64,000 nucleotides of DNA from Pseudomonas reidholzensis (GCF_900536025.1 NZ_UNOZ01000028.1:124001-188000), one strand, 5' to 3'; counted from the stretch's first letter, positions 39,991 to 49,121 are shown. The notes: generated by a model from the sequence alone, not told the origin. Translations and numbers: made by a program.

Positions 39991-40950
39991 TCAGCGTGGC
40001 GAATAGCCACGCCTGGCCACAGGCCTTAGCGAGGGCTCGCTGTTCGCGTTCTGGGCGTCGAGGCTGACCAGCGTCTCGATCATCGCCCGCGCTGCGGGTG
40101 ACAAACGGTAACCGCTGCGGCTGACGATCCCGCAGCGCACGCTCAACACTTCAAGCCCCGGCGGCAGGTTGCGCCAGTGCAGGCGTACCAGGTGGCCGGC
40201 GGCGAGGTCGTCGGCGACCGCTTCTTCGCTGGCGGTTCCGATCGCATCGCTGGCCAGCACCACGCTGCGCAGCACCGCCAGGTGTTCGGTCTGCAGGTGC
40301 GGGGTGAAGTCATTGCGCCCACTGAGGTTGGCCAGGCGCTTGCGCACGCCAGGGGCGAGCAGGGCGCTGGCCAGCGGGTAGGCGAACAGGTCGTTGGTCG
40401 ACAGGCTGTCCTTGCCCAGCAACGGATGCCCAGGGCGGCAGAAAAACAGCCCGGGGCGCGGGTTGAGCGGTTCGGTATGGAAGTTCGGGTCGGCCTCGAA
40501 CGGGCGGATATCGTCGACGAAGAACTCGATCTGCTCGCGGCGCAGGGCCTGGCCGAGGCGTTCGGCATTGTCCACCAGCAGCGCGCTGCGGATACCCGGG
40601 TGGGTCGCCAGAAAGTGCTGCAGGGCGTCCGGTACCAGGCGCACGGCAAGCGCCGGGCCGCTGCCGAAGTGCAGTTCGCCGGCGTCGAGCTTGGTCATCT
40701 GCAGGACCTCGGTGCTCAGTTGCGCAGCACCCTGCACCAAGCGACGGGCGTGCTGGAGGACCACCAGGCCTTCCGGGGTCGGGTGCAGGGCCTTGCTGGC
40801 GCGGTCGACCAGCGAGCAGCCAAAGGTCTGTTCCAGGCCTTGGATGGCGCGGCTGAAGGCGGGTTGGGTAATGCCCATGGCCTCGGCGGCACGGACAAAG
40901 CTGCGGTACTCGGTCAGGGCGATGAAGTAGCGCAGTTGGCGAAGGTCCAT
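39991..40950 (-). CDS. LysR-family transcriptional regulator
   Basis: A 319-aa LysR regulator. The N-terminal winged helix is MDLRQLRYFIALTEYRSFVR and AEAMGITQPAFSRAIQGLEQ, with a periplasmic-binding-like effector domain after residue ~90. It lies downstream of the OprD porin gene on the same strand, separated by a REP pair. An aromatic-acid ligand would fit the pca context, but the target is unknown and PcaQ identity is not claimed. Confidence 0.9.
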   Translation of the reverse strand: MDLRQLRYFIALTEYRSFVRAAEAMGITQPAFSRAIQGLEQTFGCSLVDRASKALHPTPEGLVVLQHARRLVQGAAQLSTEVLQMTKLDAGELHFGSGPALAVRLVPDALQHFLATHPGIRSALLVDNAERLGQALRREQIEFFVDDIRPFEADPNFHTEPLNPRPGLFFCRPGHPLLGKDSLSTNDLFAYPLASALLAPGVRKRLANLSGRNDFTPHLQTEHLAVLRSVVLASDAIGTASEEAVADDLAAGHLVRLHWRNLPPGLEVLSVRCGIVSRSGYRLSPAARAMIETLVSLDAQNANSEPSLRPVARRGYSPR

Positions 40951-41064
40951 GTCGAGCTCTGCGGGGGCGGAGTGACGTTTTTAGCCTTTGTTACATATTC
41001 CGTCAATGATGGTTATTGATGGATGTTAGATCTTTATTGCATATCTATAGAGGGGGTGAATGTG

Positions 41065-41153
41065 CCGGCCTCTTCGCGGGCAAGCCCGCTCCTACAGGGT
41101 TTACGGTGCACGCTGATCCTGTAGGAGCGGGCTTGCCCGCGAAGGGGCCGGTA
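41065..41153. repeat. REP inverted pair 6
   Basis: Near-perfect inverted copies (GCGGGCAAGCCCGCTCCTAC and complement) between the porin stop and the LysR gene. Confidence 0.9.
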
Positions 41154-41157
41154 CTGA

Positions 41158-42411
41158 TTACAGCAGGTTCAGCGGATAGCTGACGATCACCCGGTTCTCG
41201 TCGAACGAGTTGGTGCTGTAGTCACGGCGCATGGTCGAGTTGCGCCATTTCAGCGTCAGGTCCTTGAACGTGCCCGACTGCACCACGTATGCCAGCTCGG
41301 TCTCGCGCGCCCACTCCTTGCCATCGTCGACCACGGCGGTGTGCACGTTGTCGCCCTTGATGTAGCGGTTCATCAGGGTCAGGCCTGGCACGCCGACGGT
41401 GGTGAAGTTGAAGTCGTGGCGCACCTGCCAGGAGCGCTCCTTGGCGTTGTCGAAGCTTGAGTTGTAGCTGTCGTTGGCCAGGGTCCCGCCGCTGGTGCCG
41501 TTGACCCGGAACCAGGCGTCATCGCCGCTGACCTTCTGCAGGCCAACGTACAGGGTATGGCCTTTGTAGCGGGCCGAGAGCAGCGCCGAGGCGGTGCGGT
41601 TGTCGAGCTTGCCGGCGCGTTCGGCACCGTCTTCCTTGCCGGTGAAGTAGCCCAGGTTGGCACCCAGGGTCCAGTCACCCAGCGGCTGGCTGTGCGTCAG
41701 GTTGAGGTACTGCTGGCGGTAGATGTCCTTCAGCTGGGCACCCCACAGGCCAATCATGGTGCGCTTTTCGTTGAAGGTGTATTCACCGCCGGCGAAGTTG
41801 AAGCGGTCGGAGGTGAACGCCGCGCGACCGTTCAGCGACATGTCTTCCATGCTCGCGTCGTTGCGCGGGCTGTTGCCGCGGAACTGGCCGCCGTACACGG
41901 TCAGGCCGTCGATCTCCTTGGAGGTGACCTGGCCACCGCGGAAGGTCTGTGGCAGCGAGCGGCCATCGTCCGAACGCAGGATCGGCAGCACCGGCATCCA
42001 TTCGCCGACCTTCAGTTCGGTCTGCGACACCTTGGCCTTGAGCGCCACGCCCAGGCGGCCGAAGTCGTCGGCCGGACGGCCGTCGTCATGCACCGGCAGC
42101 AGGTGGGTACCGGCGGTGCCTCTGCCGCCGTCGAGCTTGACCGAGTACATGCCGAGGATGTCGACACCAAAGCCGACGGTGCCCTGGGTGAAGCCGGAGC
42201 GGGCATCGAGGATAAAGCTCTGGGTCCATTCCTCGCCTTTGGCCTGGGCGTTGGCGGGGTCGACGAAATTGCGGTTGATGTAGAAGTTGCGCAGGTTGAG
42301 CGTGGCCTTGGCGTCCTCCATGAAACCGCTTTCGGCGGCGAAGGCGGGCAGGGCGCAGGACATGGCCAACAGGCTGGGCAGCAGCTGGCGTGCGGATTTC
42401 GAAGTGCTCAT
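41158..42411 (-). CDS. OprD-family outer-membrane porin (aromatic acid type)
   Basis: A 417-aa porin with a cleavable signal peptide (cleavage near ALPAFA). The mature protein begins AESGFMEDAKATLNLRNFYI, a hallmark of the OprD family, has the ladder segment KVGEWMPVLPILRSDDGRSL and ends in a typical final strand VIVSYPLNLL. Its place next to the pca genes suggests uptake of 4-hydroxybenzoate, vanillate, benzoate or similar acids (OpdK/BenF-like). Substrate is inferred from context. Confidence 0.92.
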   Translation of the reverse strand: MSTSKSARQLLPSLLAMSCALPAFAAESGFMEDAKATLNLRNFYINRNFVDPANAQAKGEEWTQSFILDARSGFTQGTVGFGVDILGMYSVKLDGGRGTAGTHLLPVHDDGRPADDFGRLGVALKAKVSQTELKVGEWMPVLPILRSDDGRSLPQTFRGGQVTSKEIDGLTVYGGQFRGNSPRNDASMEDMSLNGRAAFTSDRFNFAGGEYTFNEKRTMIGLWGAQLKDIYRQQYLNLTHSQPLGDWTLGANLGYFTGKEDGAERAGKLDNRTASALLSARYKGHTLYVGLQKVSGDDAWFRVNGTSGGTLANDSYNSSFDNAKERSWQVRHDFNFTTVGVPGLTLMNRYIKGDNVHTAVVDDGKEWARETELAYVVQSGTFKDLTLKWRNSTMRRDYSTNSFDENRVIVSYPLNLL

Positions 42412-42632
42412 CTGTCGTGGATCTCTTGTTTTTATTGGCGAGCCGGGGCTGCGGGTGCGGGCCTGCAGGTGCGGCGGGGCGTTGGATGAACGTGTTGCTG
42501 AGCGGATGGTGCGGCGGAGGATGGGGGCGGGGCAATTCGTCGCAGGCGGTTCTGGGCGATAATCGAACGGAATGTTCCAGTTAGTTAATTACGTGTTAAT
42601 GCGACTGACCCGGGGGGCGCGTTTCGATTGTT

Positions 42633-43025
42633 GGGCTTATCCGGTTGATGGAGTGCGGCTACTGGCCCCTTCCGCCCTTACGGCGGGTCACTTTTTTCAG
42701 TCGAAAAAAAAGTAACCAAAAATTCTTTGCTCCTGCATCCGGCCCTCCGCTGCGCTGCGGGTTCCCTCACTCCGGTCTTGCTTCCGTGAGGACCGCGCCG
42801 GACGGGCCTTCCTGGCCCGCGGCGCTTGCCGGCCATCCATGGCCGTCACCTCACTCCGCAAGACCTCCGTTCGGCCTCCTGAAGTCGCGGTAGATCAAGA
42901 TCACAAGCCAGATCAAGGGCCAGATCAAGATCAAGGGCCAGGGCAACGGCTGGCGAATCGCTGCGCTCTCGCGGGTTTATAAGGGCGGTACAGCGCGTCA
43001 GTGCCAGAATTTGCAGTGGCAGTCC
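42633..43025 (-). repeat. Dispersed composite repeat, copy D
   Basis: Starts with GGGCTTATCC (42633-42642) and runs through the hairpin, GGCC-rich pairs and AGATCAAG tandem motifs to the GGGCGGTACAGCGCG spacer and the next REP pair. It begins the 1.49-kb gene-free mosaic between the porin and the YgdR-like lipoprotein genes. Confidence 0.85.
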
Positions 43026-43120
43026 CGGCCTCTTCGCGGGTAAACCCGCTCCCACAGGTTATCTGCTGACTGTAAGGCCACTGCGGTCCCTGTGGGAGCG
43101 GGTTTACCCGCGAAGAGGCC
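43026..43120. repeat. REP inverted pair 7
   Basis: GGCCTCTTCGCGGGTAAACC and its complement, at the boundary of copies D and E. Confidence 0.9.
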
Positions 43121-43452
43121 AAACTATCCACCACCAATGCCACTGTCGAAGATAACGCCAGCCCAGACGCCACCCCTAACTTGGCGACCTCAGGTTCCCT
43201 CACTCCGGTCTTGCTCCCGTGAGGACCGCGCGGGACGGGCCTTCCTGGCCCGCGGCGCTTGCCGGCCATCCATGGCCGTCACCTCACTCCGCAAGACCTC
43301 CGTTCGGCCTCCTGAAGTCGCGGTAGATCAAGATCACAAGCCAGATCAAAGGCCAGATCAAGGGCCAGGGCAACGGCTGGCGAATCGCTTCGCTTTCGCT
43401 TGTTTATAAGGGCGGTACAGCGCGTCAGCGCCAGAATTCACACTGGCAGTTC
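43121..43452 (-). repeat. Dispersed composite repeat, copy E (chimeric)
   Basis: A short arm in one orientation (GATAACGCCAGCCCAGACGC to GGCGACCTCAG) is joined at about 43193 to the core in the opposite orientation (GTTCCCTCACTCCGGTCTTG onward). The hairpin and GGATAAGCCC terminus are missing. It looks like a recombinant or fold-back product of copies of types C and D. Confidence 0.8.
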
Positions 43453-43528
43453 CGGCCCCATCGCGGGCAAGCCCGCTCCTACAGGTGTCTGCGATCCTTG
43501 TAGGAGCGGGCTTGCCCGCGATGAGGCC
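43453..43528. repeat. REP inverted pair 8
   Basis: GCGGGCAAGCCCGCTCCTAC and complement, of the GGGCAAGCCC subtype rather than the GGGTAAACCC subtype of pairs 1, 3 and 7. Confidence 0.9.
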
Positions 43529-43844
43529 CGAATATCCACCACCATTGCCACTATCGAAGATACCGCCAGCCCAGGCACCACCCCTAACTTGGCGACCTCA
43601 GGAGGCCGAACGGAGGTCTTGCGGAGCGGGGTGACGGCCAGGAAGGCCGGCAAGGGCTGCGGGCCAGGAAGGCCCGTACAGCCCGGTCCACGCGGGAGCA
43701 AGGCCGGAGTGAGGGAACCCGCAGCGCAGCGGAGGGCCGTATGTGGGAGCCGGCGGTTTTTGGTTACTTTTTTCCAAGAAAAAAAGTGACCCGCCGTAAG
43801 GGCGGAAGGGGCCATAAGCGTCACCAAATCAAATGGATAAGCCC
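43529..43844 (+). repeat. Dispersed composite repeat, copy F
   Basis: Nearly identical in plan and length to copy C, ending GGATAAGCCC (43835-43844). An open frame of 129 codons crossing REP 8 and this copy is not considered a gene. Confidence 0.85.
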
Positions 43845-43902
43845 CCCAGCGCCCAACGCATCTACACCAAACGCACGCAAAAAAATTCGCGCGGCGCAGC
43901 TG

Positions 43903-44121
43903 TCACAGGTCGCTGATGGTACGCACCTGATCCTTGTTGATGCGCGTCCGCTTGCCATCCAGCTGCTCGAACTCATAGAAGCCCGAATCGCGGTCGTACT
44001 GCGGCTGGTCGATCGCCTGGATCTCACGGCCATCGTTGAGGGTGATCAGGCTCGGCGTGGAGCAGCCGGCCAGGGTCGCGCAGACGCCGATCAGCAGCGC
44101 GGGCAGCAGGGTCTTGTTCAT
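43903..44121 (-). CDS. YgdI/YgdR-family small lipoprotein
   Basis: A 72-aa outer-membrane lipoprotein with signal and lipobox (LIGVCATLAGC, Cys about residue 20). The small SH3-like YgdI/YgdR domain follows: TPSLITLNDGREIQAIDQPQ, GFYEFEQLDGKRTRINKDQV. Function in the family is unknown, with an envelope role likely. It lies 61 bp after the BON-domain gene on the same strand. Confidence 0.9.
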   Translation of the reverse strand: MNKTLLPALLIGVCATLAGCSTPSLITLNDGREIQAIDQPQYDRDSGFYEFEQLDGKRTRINKDQVRTISDL

Positions 44122-44182
44122 GGGGTGTTTCCTGGATCAGGGGAGGAGGGCGGGCGCACACTGCGCGCCCGCCGGGTGCGGC

Positions 44183-44761
44183 TTAGTCGATGTATTCGAA
44201 CAGCTTGACGATCTTCTGTACGCCCGAGACGCCCTGCACCACGCTGGTGGCCGCGTTGGCTTCGCGCTGCGTGACCAGGCCCAGCAGGTAGACGATACCG
44301 TTCTCGGTGATCACCTTGATGCGCGAACCCGGCACATTGGCGTCGCCGAGCATCTGCGTCTTGATCTTGGTGGTCAGCCACGCGTCGTTGTTGCGCGCAA
44401 GGATCGACGACGGCTGGATCACCTGGATCTCGTTGTGCACCTTCTTGACCCGCTGCACCTGGCCGGCGGTCTGCTCGGCGAGGCTCTTGAGGTCGGCGCG
44501 CGGCGTTTGCCCGGCCAGCAGGACCACGCCGTTGTAGCTGCTCACGACGATGTGCGAGCCCTTGTCCAGGTCCGGGTTGGCCTTGGCGATGTTGACCGAG
44601 ACCTTGGTCTCGATCAGCGAGTCGTCGATCTTGCTGCCAATGGTGCGGGTGCCGCGGTCATCCTCGATGGGGTTGTCGCGGGCCGAGGTCAATACCGAGC
44701 TGCAGCCCGAAAGGCTCAGGCACAGGGTCAGGGCCATCAGGCCGAAACGCTTGGGGATCAT
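44183..44761 (-). CDS. BON-domain outer-membrane lipoprotein (DolP/YraP family)
   Basis: A 192-aa lipoprotein (lipobox SLSGC, Cys about residue 20) with two BON domains, about residues 45-115 (SLIETKVSVNIAKANPDLDK, GVVLLAGQTPR) and 120-190 (DAWLTTKIKTQMLGDANVPG, GIVYLLGLVTQREA). DolP homologues bind anionic phospholipids and support outer-membrane integrity. The ATG overlaps the gmhA stop by 4 nt, the yraN-gmhA-yraP-like order of enterobacteria. Confidence 0.92.
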   Translation of the reverse strand: MIPKRFGLMALTLCLSLSGCSSVLTSARDNPIEDDRGTRTIGSKIDDSLIETKVSVNIAKANPDLDKGSHIVVSSYNGVVLLAGQTPRADLKSLAEQTAGQVQRVKKVHNEIQVIQPSSILARNNDAWLTTKIKTQMLGDANVPGSRIKVITENGIVYLLGLVTQREANAATSVVQGVSGVQKIVKLFEYID

Positions 44762-45351
44762 TCTTCACTCCCGAACAGTTGGCTGTCGATCAGATCGCAC
44801 AGGCAATGGATCGCCAGCAGGTGGACTTCCTGGATACGTGCAGTGACCGTGGAAGGCACGCGGATCTCGACGTCTTCAGGCAGCAGCAGCGAGGCCATGC
44901 CTCCGCCGTCGCGCCCGGTCATAGCTACGACAATCATTTCGCGGTCATGTGCGGCCTGAATGGCTTGTATCACGTTGGCCGAGTTGCCGCTGGTGGAAAT
45001 CGCCAGCAGCACGTCGCCGGGCTGGCCCAGCGCGCGGATCTGCTTGGAGAAGACCTCGTTGTAGCTGTAGTCGTTGGCGATCGAGGTGATCGTCGAGCTG
45101 TCGGTGGTCAAGGCGATCGCCGGCAGGCTCGGGCGCTCGCGCTCGAAGCGGTTGAGCAACTCCGAAGAGAAATGCTGGGCGTCGCCGGCCGAGCCGCCGT
45201 TGCCACAGGCGAGCATCTTGCCCTCGTTGAGCAGTGCATTGACCATGACCAGGCTGGCCTGCTCGATGTGCGGTGCCAGGATGTCCATTGCCTGTTGCTT
45301 GGTGTCGATGCTGGCCTGGAACAGCCGGCGAATTCGGGATTGCATGTCCAT
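44758..45351 (-). CDS. gmhA: Phosphoheptose isomerase / DiaA-like SIS protein
   Basis: A 197-aa SIS-domain protein. It is annotated as sedoheptulose-7-phosphate isomerase for LPS heptose synthesis, though its neighbours match E. coli diaA, which binds DnaA. Start ATG 45349-45351 (MDMQSRIRRLFQASIDTKQQ) gives the usual Pseudomonas length. Substrate motifs: ACGNGGSAGDAQHFSSELL, TTDSSTITSIANDYSY, ISTSGNSANVIQAI. It is translationally coupled to the BON gene. Confidence 0.9.
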   Translation of the reverse strand: MDMQSRIRRLFQASIDTKQQAMDILAPHIEQASLVMVNALLNEGKMLACGNGGSAGDAQHFSSELLNRFERERPSLPAIALTTDSSTITSIANDYSYNEVFSKQIRALGQPGDVLLAISTSGNSANVIQAIQAAHDREMIVVAMTGRDGGGMASLLLPEDVEIRVPSTVTARIQEVHLLAIHCLCDLIDSQLFGSEE

Positions 45352-45439
45352 CTGGTGTGACCTTAAGAGGGGCGGTGGCCCGCGCAACGCGCAACAGGGA
45401 CCAGCCCGCGAAACATAGAGCAAAAAATTCGGAATGGGT

Positions 45440-45811
45440 TCAGCATTCGAAGGCGTTTTTCAGCCATTGCAGCGGTTGGCCAGCATGGCCAGCGCCTTGC
45501 AGGGCGACTACGTCGAAGCGGCAGGGATGGTTGGCCCAGCGGGACTCCTTGAGCAGGAACAGATTGGCGGCAAGCGCCAGTCGTTTCTGCTTGCGCCCGT
45601 CGATGCTGCCGAGGGCGCCGCCGAAGTCCGCGTGCAGCCGGTAGCGGACTTCGACGAATACTACTGTATCGGTGTCGAGCATGACCAGATCAAGCTCGCC
45701 TCCCTTGCATCGCCAATTGCGCGTGAGGAGCTCAAGACCTTGCCCACGAAGGTATTCGAGGGCTTGGTTTTCAGCTGCCTGGCCGGCGCGGGTGGTCGAT
45801 GCGTCGGGCAT
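45440..45811 (-). CDS. yraN: UPF0102 protein YraN (predicted endonuclease fold)
   Basis: A 123-aa protein of the YraN family. The start ATG 45809-45811 overlaps the lpoA stop by one base (TGATG). The core GGELDLVMLDTDTVVFVEVR has the D...ExK-like pattern of restriction-endonuclease folds, though the expected final lysine is replaced by Arg (VEVRYR). AGQAAENQALEYLRGQGLEL precedes it. Function is unproven; a Holliday-junction or DNA role has been suggested for the family. Confidence 0.92.
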   Translation of the reverse strand: MPDASTTRAGQAAENQALEYLRGQGLELLTRNWRCKGGELDLVMLDTDTVVFVEVRYRLHADFGGALGSIDGRKQKRLALAANLFLLKESRWANHPCRFDVVALQGAGHAGQPLQWLKNAFEC

Positions 45812-47625
45812 CAGCGCGGGGTGTCCGGCAGGCGCTTGACCTGGCCACCGCTGAACTCTGCCCACGGCAGCTGGCGTTCGACGCGTTGGTTGGGGTTCAT
45901 GCTCAGGCTCCCGGAAAGGCCTTCGACGCGGTTGTCAGGCAGCGCCTTCAGCTGGCCCAGGCGCGGCGCCAGGCTGTAGGCGTCGACGCCCATCGCGTAC
46001 AGGCGGCCAAGGCTGCCGGCCGCTTGTGGCCACTGCTGGACCACTTGCTGGCGGAGGTTGTTGCTGGTGTCGAGCAGCCACGGCGTTTCGCAGAAGCGGA
46101 TGCCGTTCATGTCGTTGTACTGGTTGACGTCACCGCTGGCGCTGTACAGGTTCGAGGTGGCGTAGACCGGCACGTCGCCAGCGTACTGGAAGTTCAGCGT
46201 CGGCTTGATCTGTTGCGCTTGCTGCGGGGTCGCGGCGAGGAAGATGAAGTCGATGTCCTGGCGGCGCGACGGCTGCGCGGCGATGTTGCCGCCCACGGTG
46301 CTCTGCAGGCTCTTGGCGCGGCCTTCGCTCTGGCGCAGCTGGAACAGCTCGGCGATCTGTTGTGCCAGGGCGACCGGCTGGGCGATGCGCTCGGCGGCGA
46401 GCAGGGTGCCGCCGTTGCTTTCCCAGTCCTTGCGGAAGGCGGCCAGCACGCGGTCACCCCATTCACCGCTCGGCACCAGGGCCACGGCGCGGACCTTGCC
46501 ATCGGCACGGGCGCGGCGTGACACCTCGCGGGCTTCGTCTTCAGCGGCGAGGCCGAACTGGAACAGTTGCGGCGGGGCGGTCTGGCCGGCGTCGGCGTAG
46601 TTCAGGGCCAGCGTGGTGATCGGCAGTTGCGGGTAGGCGGCGAGTTTCTTCACCAGCGGTTTTTCCAGCGGGCCGATGACCAGTTGCACGCCGGCGGCCT
46701 GGGCCTGGCGGTAGAAGTCATCCAGCGAGCTGATGCGCGAGCTGTCGAACACCTGCACGGCGGGTGCCGCCTGGCCGGCTTGCTGGGCCTGGAAGTGGGC
46801 CGCCATGAAGCCGTCACGCAGGGCGCGGGCAACACCGGCGAGCTGGCCTTCCTGGGGCAGCAGCAGGGCGATCTTGGTCAGTGGCTGGCTGGCCAGCTCC
46901 TTGAGCTTGACCAGGGCCGTCGGCAGTTGCTGGGCGGCAGGGTGGTCGGGGTGCTGTTGGCGCCAGGTTTCGATGGCGGCCTGCTGTTGCTCGAGGGTGC
47001 CGGCGCTTTTTACCGCCAGGGCCAGGCTGGTCCAGCCGGCCAGGGCGTCGTTGCCAGGGGCTTGCAGTTGTTCGGCCGGGAGTGCCGCAACCAGCGCCCA
47101 GATGGCGTCGTTGTTGGCGCTGGCGGCCTGGCCGCTGAGCAGCGGCGCGAGCAATACCCGTTGCTGGGCGGCGGGCAGGGTCTGGCCATCGGCCTCGAGC
47201 GCGGCAGCGTGAACGCTGTAGGTGCGGACCTGCTGCTCGGCCGGCAACTCGCCCAGGCGCTGCAGGCTCGGGTGGGCGAGGGCGGTGAGGGCGGCCTTGG
47301 GCTGGTTGCGGCTCATGGCCAGCTCGGCGCCAAGGGTGCTGGCGAAGACCTGCTGCGCAGGCTTGAGCGGCTCCAGTGGCACCTGCTCGAGGATGCGTGC
47401 GGCGCGTGGGTAGTCCTTCTGCTTGTAGGCCAGGTCGGCGGCGCTCAGGCGCAGCAGGGCAGCGTCTTCCGGCGACTTGCTGGTCGCGGCCTTGTCGAGC
47501 AGCTGCTCGATGCTGGCGTCCGGGGTGCGTGGCAGTTCGCCCAGGCTGGATGAGGGCGAGCTGGCGCAAGCCGCCAGCAAGGCAGCGAGGCAGAGGGCTG
47601 TGAGCAGCCGCAGGCAAGCGATCAT
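45811..47625 (-). CDS. lpoA: Penicillin-binding protein activator LpoA (LppC family)
   Basis: A 604-aa outer-membrane lipoprotein (lipobox AALLAAC, Cys about residue 20) that activates the peptidoglycan synthase PBP1a. Residues ~35-250 form a TPR-like helical domain rich in Ala, Gln and Leu. Residues ~255-600 form a periplasmic-binding-like domain (KIALLLPQEGQLAGVARALR, DFIFLAATPQQAQQIKPTLN, YATSNLYSASGDVNQYNDMN). It is divergent from rsmI, as usual in gamma-proteobacteria. Confidence 0.93.
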   Translation of the reverse strand: MIACLRLLTALCLAALLAACASSPSSSLGELPRTPDASIEQLLDKAATSKSPEDAALLRLSAADLAYKQKDYPRAARILEQVPLEPLKPAQQVFASTLGAELAMSRNQPKAALTALAHPSLQRLGELPAEQQVRTYSVHAAALEADGQTLPAAQQRVLLAPLLSGQAASANNDAIWALVAALPAEQLQAPGNDALAGWTSLALAVKSAGTLEQQQAAIETWRQQHPDHPAAQQLPTALVKLKELASQPLTKIALLLPQEGQLAGVARALRDGFMAAHFQAQQAGQAAPAVQVFDSSRISSLDDFYRQAQAAGVQLVIGPLEKPLVKKLAAYPQLPITTLALNYADAGQTAPPQLFQFGLAAEDEAREVSRRARADGKVRAVALVPSGEWGDRVLAAFRKDWESNGGTLLAAERIAQPVALAQQIAELFQLRQSEGRAKSLQSTVGGNIAAQPSRRQDIDFIFLAATPQQAQQIKPTLNFQYAGDVPVYATSNLYSASGDVNQYNDMNGIRFCETPWLLDTSNNLRQQVVQQWPQAAGSLGRLYAMGVDAYSLAPRLGQLKALPDNRVEGLSGSLSMNPNQRVERQLPWAEFSGGQVKRLPDTPR

Positions 47626-47812
47626 GTAAAAGTCCTGTTACTCGATCAAGTTGGCCGACAATTGTACCCAACCGCTGGCCGGGGCGCGATGTTGCTGACG
47701 CGCAACCTTCACTATAGGTCGCCTGCAGCCGCTCGCCGGTGAAGTTCATTGCGCCCTATTGCGGATGCTCGGGCTACAATGGCGCCTTTGATCCGAAAGA
47801 CAGGTGCGCGCA

Positions 47813-48688
47813 GTGACAGATGTAGCAGGGGCTTCGAAATCCACCACCGGTACGCTGTACGTGGTCGCAACGCCCATCGGCAACCTCGACGACATCAGTG
47901 CGCGGGCCCTCAAGGTGTTGGCCGATGTGGCCCTGATCGCTGCCGAAGACACCCGTCACTCGGTGCGCCTGATGCAGCACTTCGGTATCGATACGCCGCT
48001 GGCGGCCTGCCATGAGCACAACGAGCGTGAAGAAGGCAGTCGCTTCATCACCCGGCTGCTGGCCGGTGACGATGTGGCGCTGGTCTCCGATGCCGGCACG
48101 CCGCTGATCTCCGACCCGGGCTATCACCTGGTGCGCCAGGCGCGTGCGGCGGGGATCAAGGTGGCGCCTGTGCCTGGCGCCTGTGCCTTGATTGCCGCGC
48201 TGTCGGCGGCCGGCCTGCCGTCTGACCGGTTCATCTTCGAAGGCTTCTTGCCGGCCAAGACGGCCGGGCGCCGCGCGCGCCTGGAGCAGGTCAAGGAAGA
48301 GCCGCGCACGCTGATCTTCTACGAAGCGCCGCATCGCATCCTCGAGTGCCTCGAGGATATGCACGCGGTGCTGGGTGCCGAGCGCCCGGCGCTGCTCGGG
48401 CGTGAGCTGACAAAAACCTTCGAGACCCTCAAGGGCTTGCCGCTGGCTGAGCTGCACGCGTTCGTCGCCGCCGACAGTAATCAGCAGCGTGGCGAGTGCG
48501 TGGTGGTAGTCGGTGGCTGGAGTGCGCCGGAAGACGACCAGGCCATCAGCAGCGAAGCGCAGCGGGTGCTGGACCTGTTGCTCGCCGAACTGCCGCTCAA
48601 GCGCGCGGCGGCGTTGGCGGCGGAAATTACCGGTGTGCGCAAGAACCTGCTGTACCAGGCGGCCCTGGAAAAACAGAAAACCCAGTAA
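47813..48688 (+). CDS. rsmI: 16S rRNA (cytidine(1402)-2'-O)-methyltransferase RsmI
   Basis: A 291-aa SAM-dependent methyltransferase of the tetrapyrrole-methylase fold that modifies C1402 of 16S rRNA. I prefer GTG 47813 (MTDVAGASKSTTGTLYVVAT), with AGG 8 nt upstream; another GTG at 47804 has no ribosome site. Motifs: YVVATPIGNLDDISARALK, AEDTRHSVRL, VSDAGTPLISDPGYHLV, GRELTKTFET. It lies just upstream of rnpB. Confidence 0.95.
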   Translation: MTDVAGASKSTTGTLYVVATPIGNLDDISARALKVLADVALIAAEDTRHSVRLMQHFGIDTPLAACHEHNEREEGSRFITRLLAGDDVALVSDAGTPLISDPGYHLVRQARAAGIKVAPVPGACALIAALSAAGLPSDRFIFEGFLPAKTAGRRARLEQVKEEPRTLIFYEAPHRILECLEDMHAVLGAERPALLGRELTKTFETLKGLPLAELHAFVAADSNQQRGECVVVVGGWSAPEDDQAISSEAQRVLDLLLAELPLKRAAALAAEITGVRKNLLYQAALEKQKTQ

Positions 48689-48761
48689 GATCAGGCGATG
48701 CAGACGATATAGTGGGTGATATCGCTTGTTCTTGAGCGCGCCTGCCGTTAACCTTGTCGGC

Positions 48762-49121
48762 GGAGAGTCGATTGGACAGTCGCTGCCTTCTTTTGTTCCG
48801 CAAAAGAGGGGGGAGGAAAGTCCGGGCTCCATAGGGCAGAGTGCCAGGTAACCCCTGGGAGGCGCGAGCCTACGGAAAGTGCCACAGAAAATAACCGCCT
48901 AAGCACTTCGGTGCCGGTAAGGGTGAAAAGGTGCGGTAAGAGCGCACCGCACGTCTGGCAACAGTTCGTGGCTAGGTAAACCCCACTCGGAGCAAGACCA
49001 AATAGGGTTCCATTAGGCGTGGCCCGCGTCGGAACCGGGTAGGTTGCTAGAGGCGTCCAGTGATGGCCGTCGTAGAGGAATGACTGTCCTCGACAAAACC
49101 CGGCTTATAGATCGACTCTCC
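48762..49121 (+). ncRNA. rnpB: RNase P RNA, bacterial class A
   Basis: A ~360-nt catalytic RNA that matures tRNA 5' ends. The 5' GGAGAGTCGAT (48762-48772) pairs with 3' ATCGACTCTCC (49111-49121) as helix P1. The conserved core GAGGAAAGTCCGGGCTCC (about 48813-48830) and the 3' consensus AACCCGGCTTATAGATCG are present, and the P15/L15 GGTAAACCCC segment that pairs with tRNA CCA is visible. A weak promoter (TTGTTC, 16 bp, TAACCT) lies just upstream. Confidence 0.97.

Noticed and set aside
43400..43789. 129-codon open frame across REP 8 and repeat copy F, and similar frames in copies A-C
   Set aside because: They cross non-coding inverted repeats, change length and frame from copy to copy and lack ribosome sites. 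They are often annotated as hypothetical proteins but are better explained as repeat DNA.
8331..43844. REP pairs and composite repeats as a CRISPR-like array
   Set aside because: The repeats are inverted pairs with unequal spacing and no unique equal-length spacers, and no cas genes are present.
47775..47780. TACAAT as a -10 box for rsmI
   Set aside because: No acceptable -35 hexamer lies at 16-18 bp; candidates are at 10 or 20 bp.
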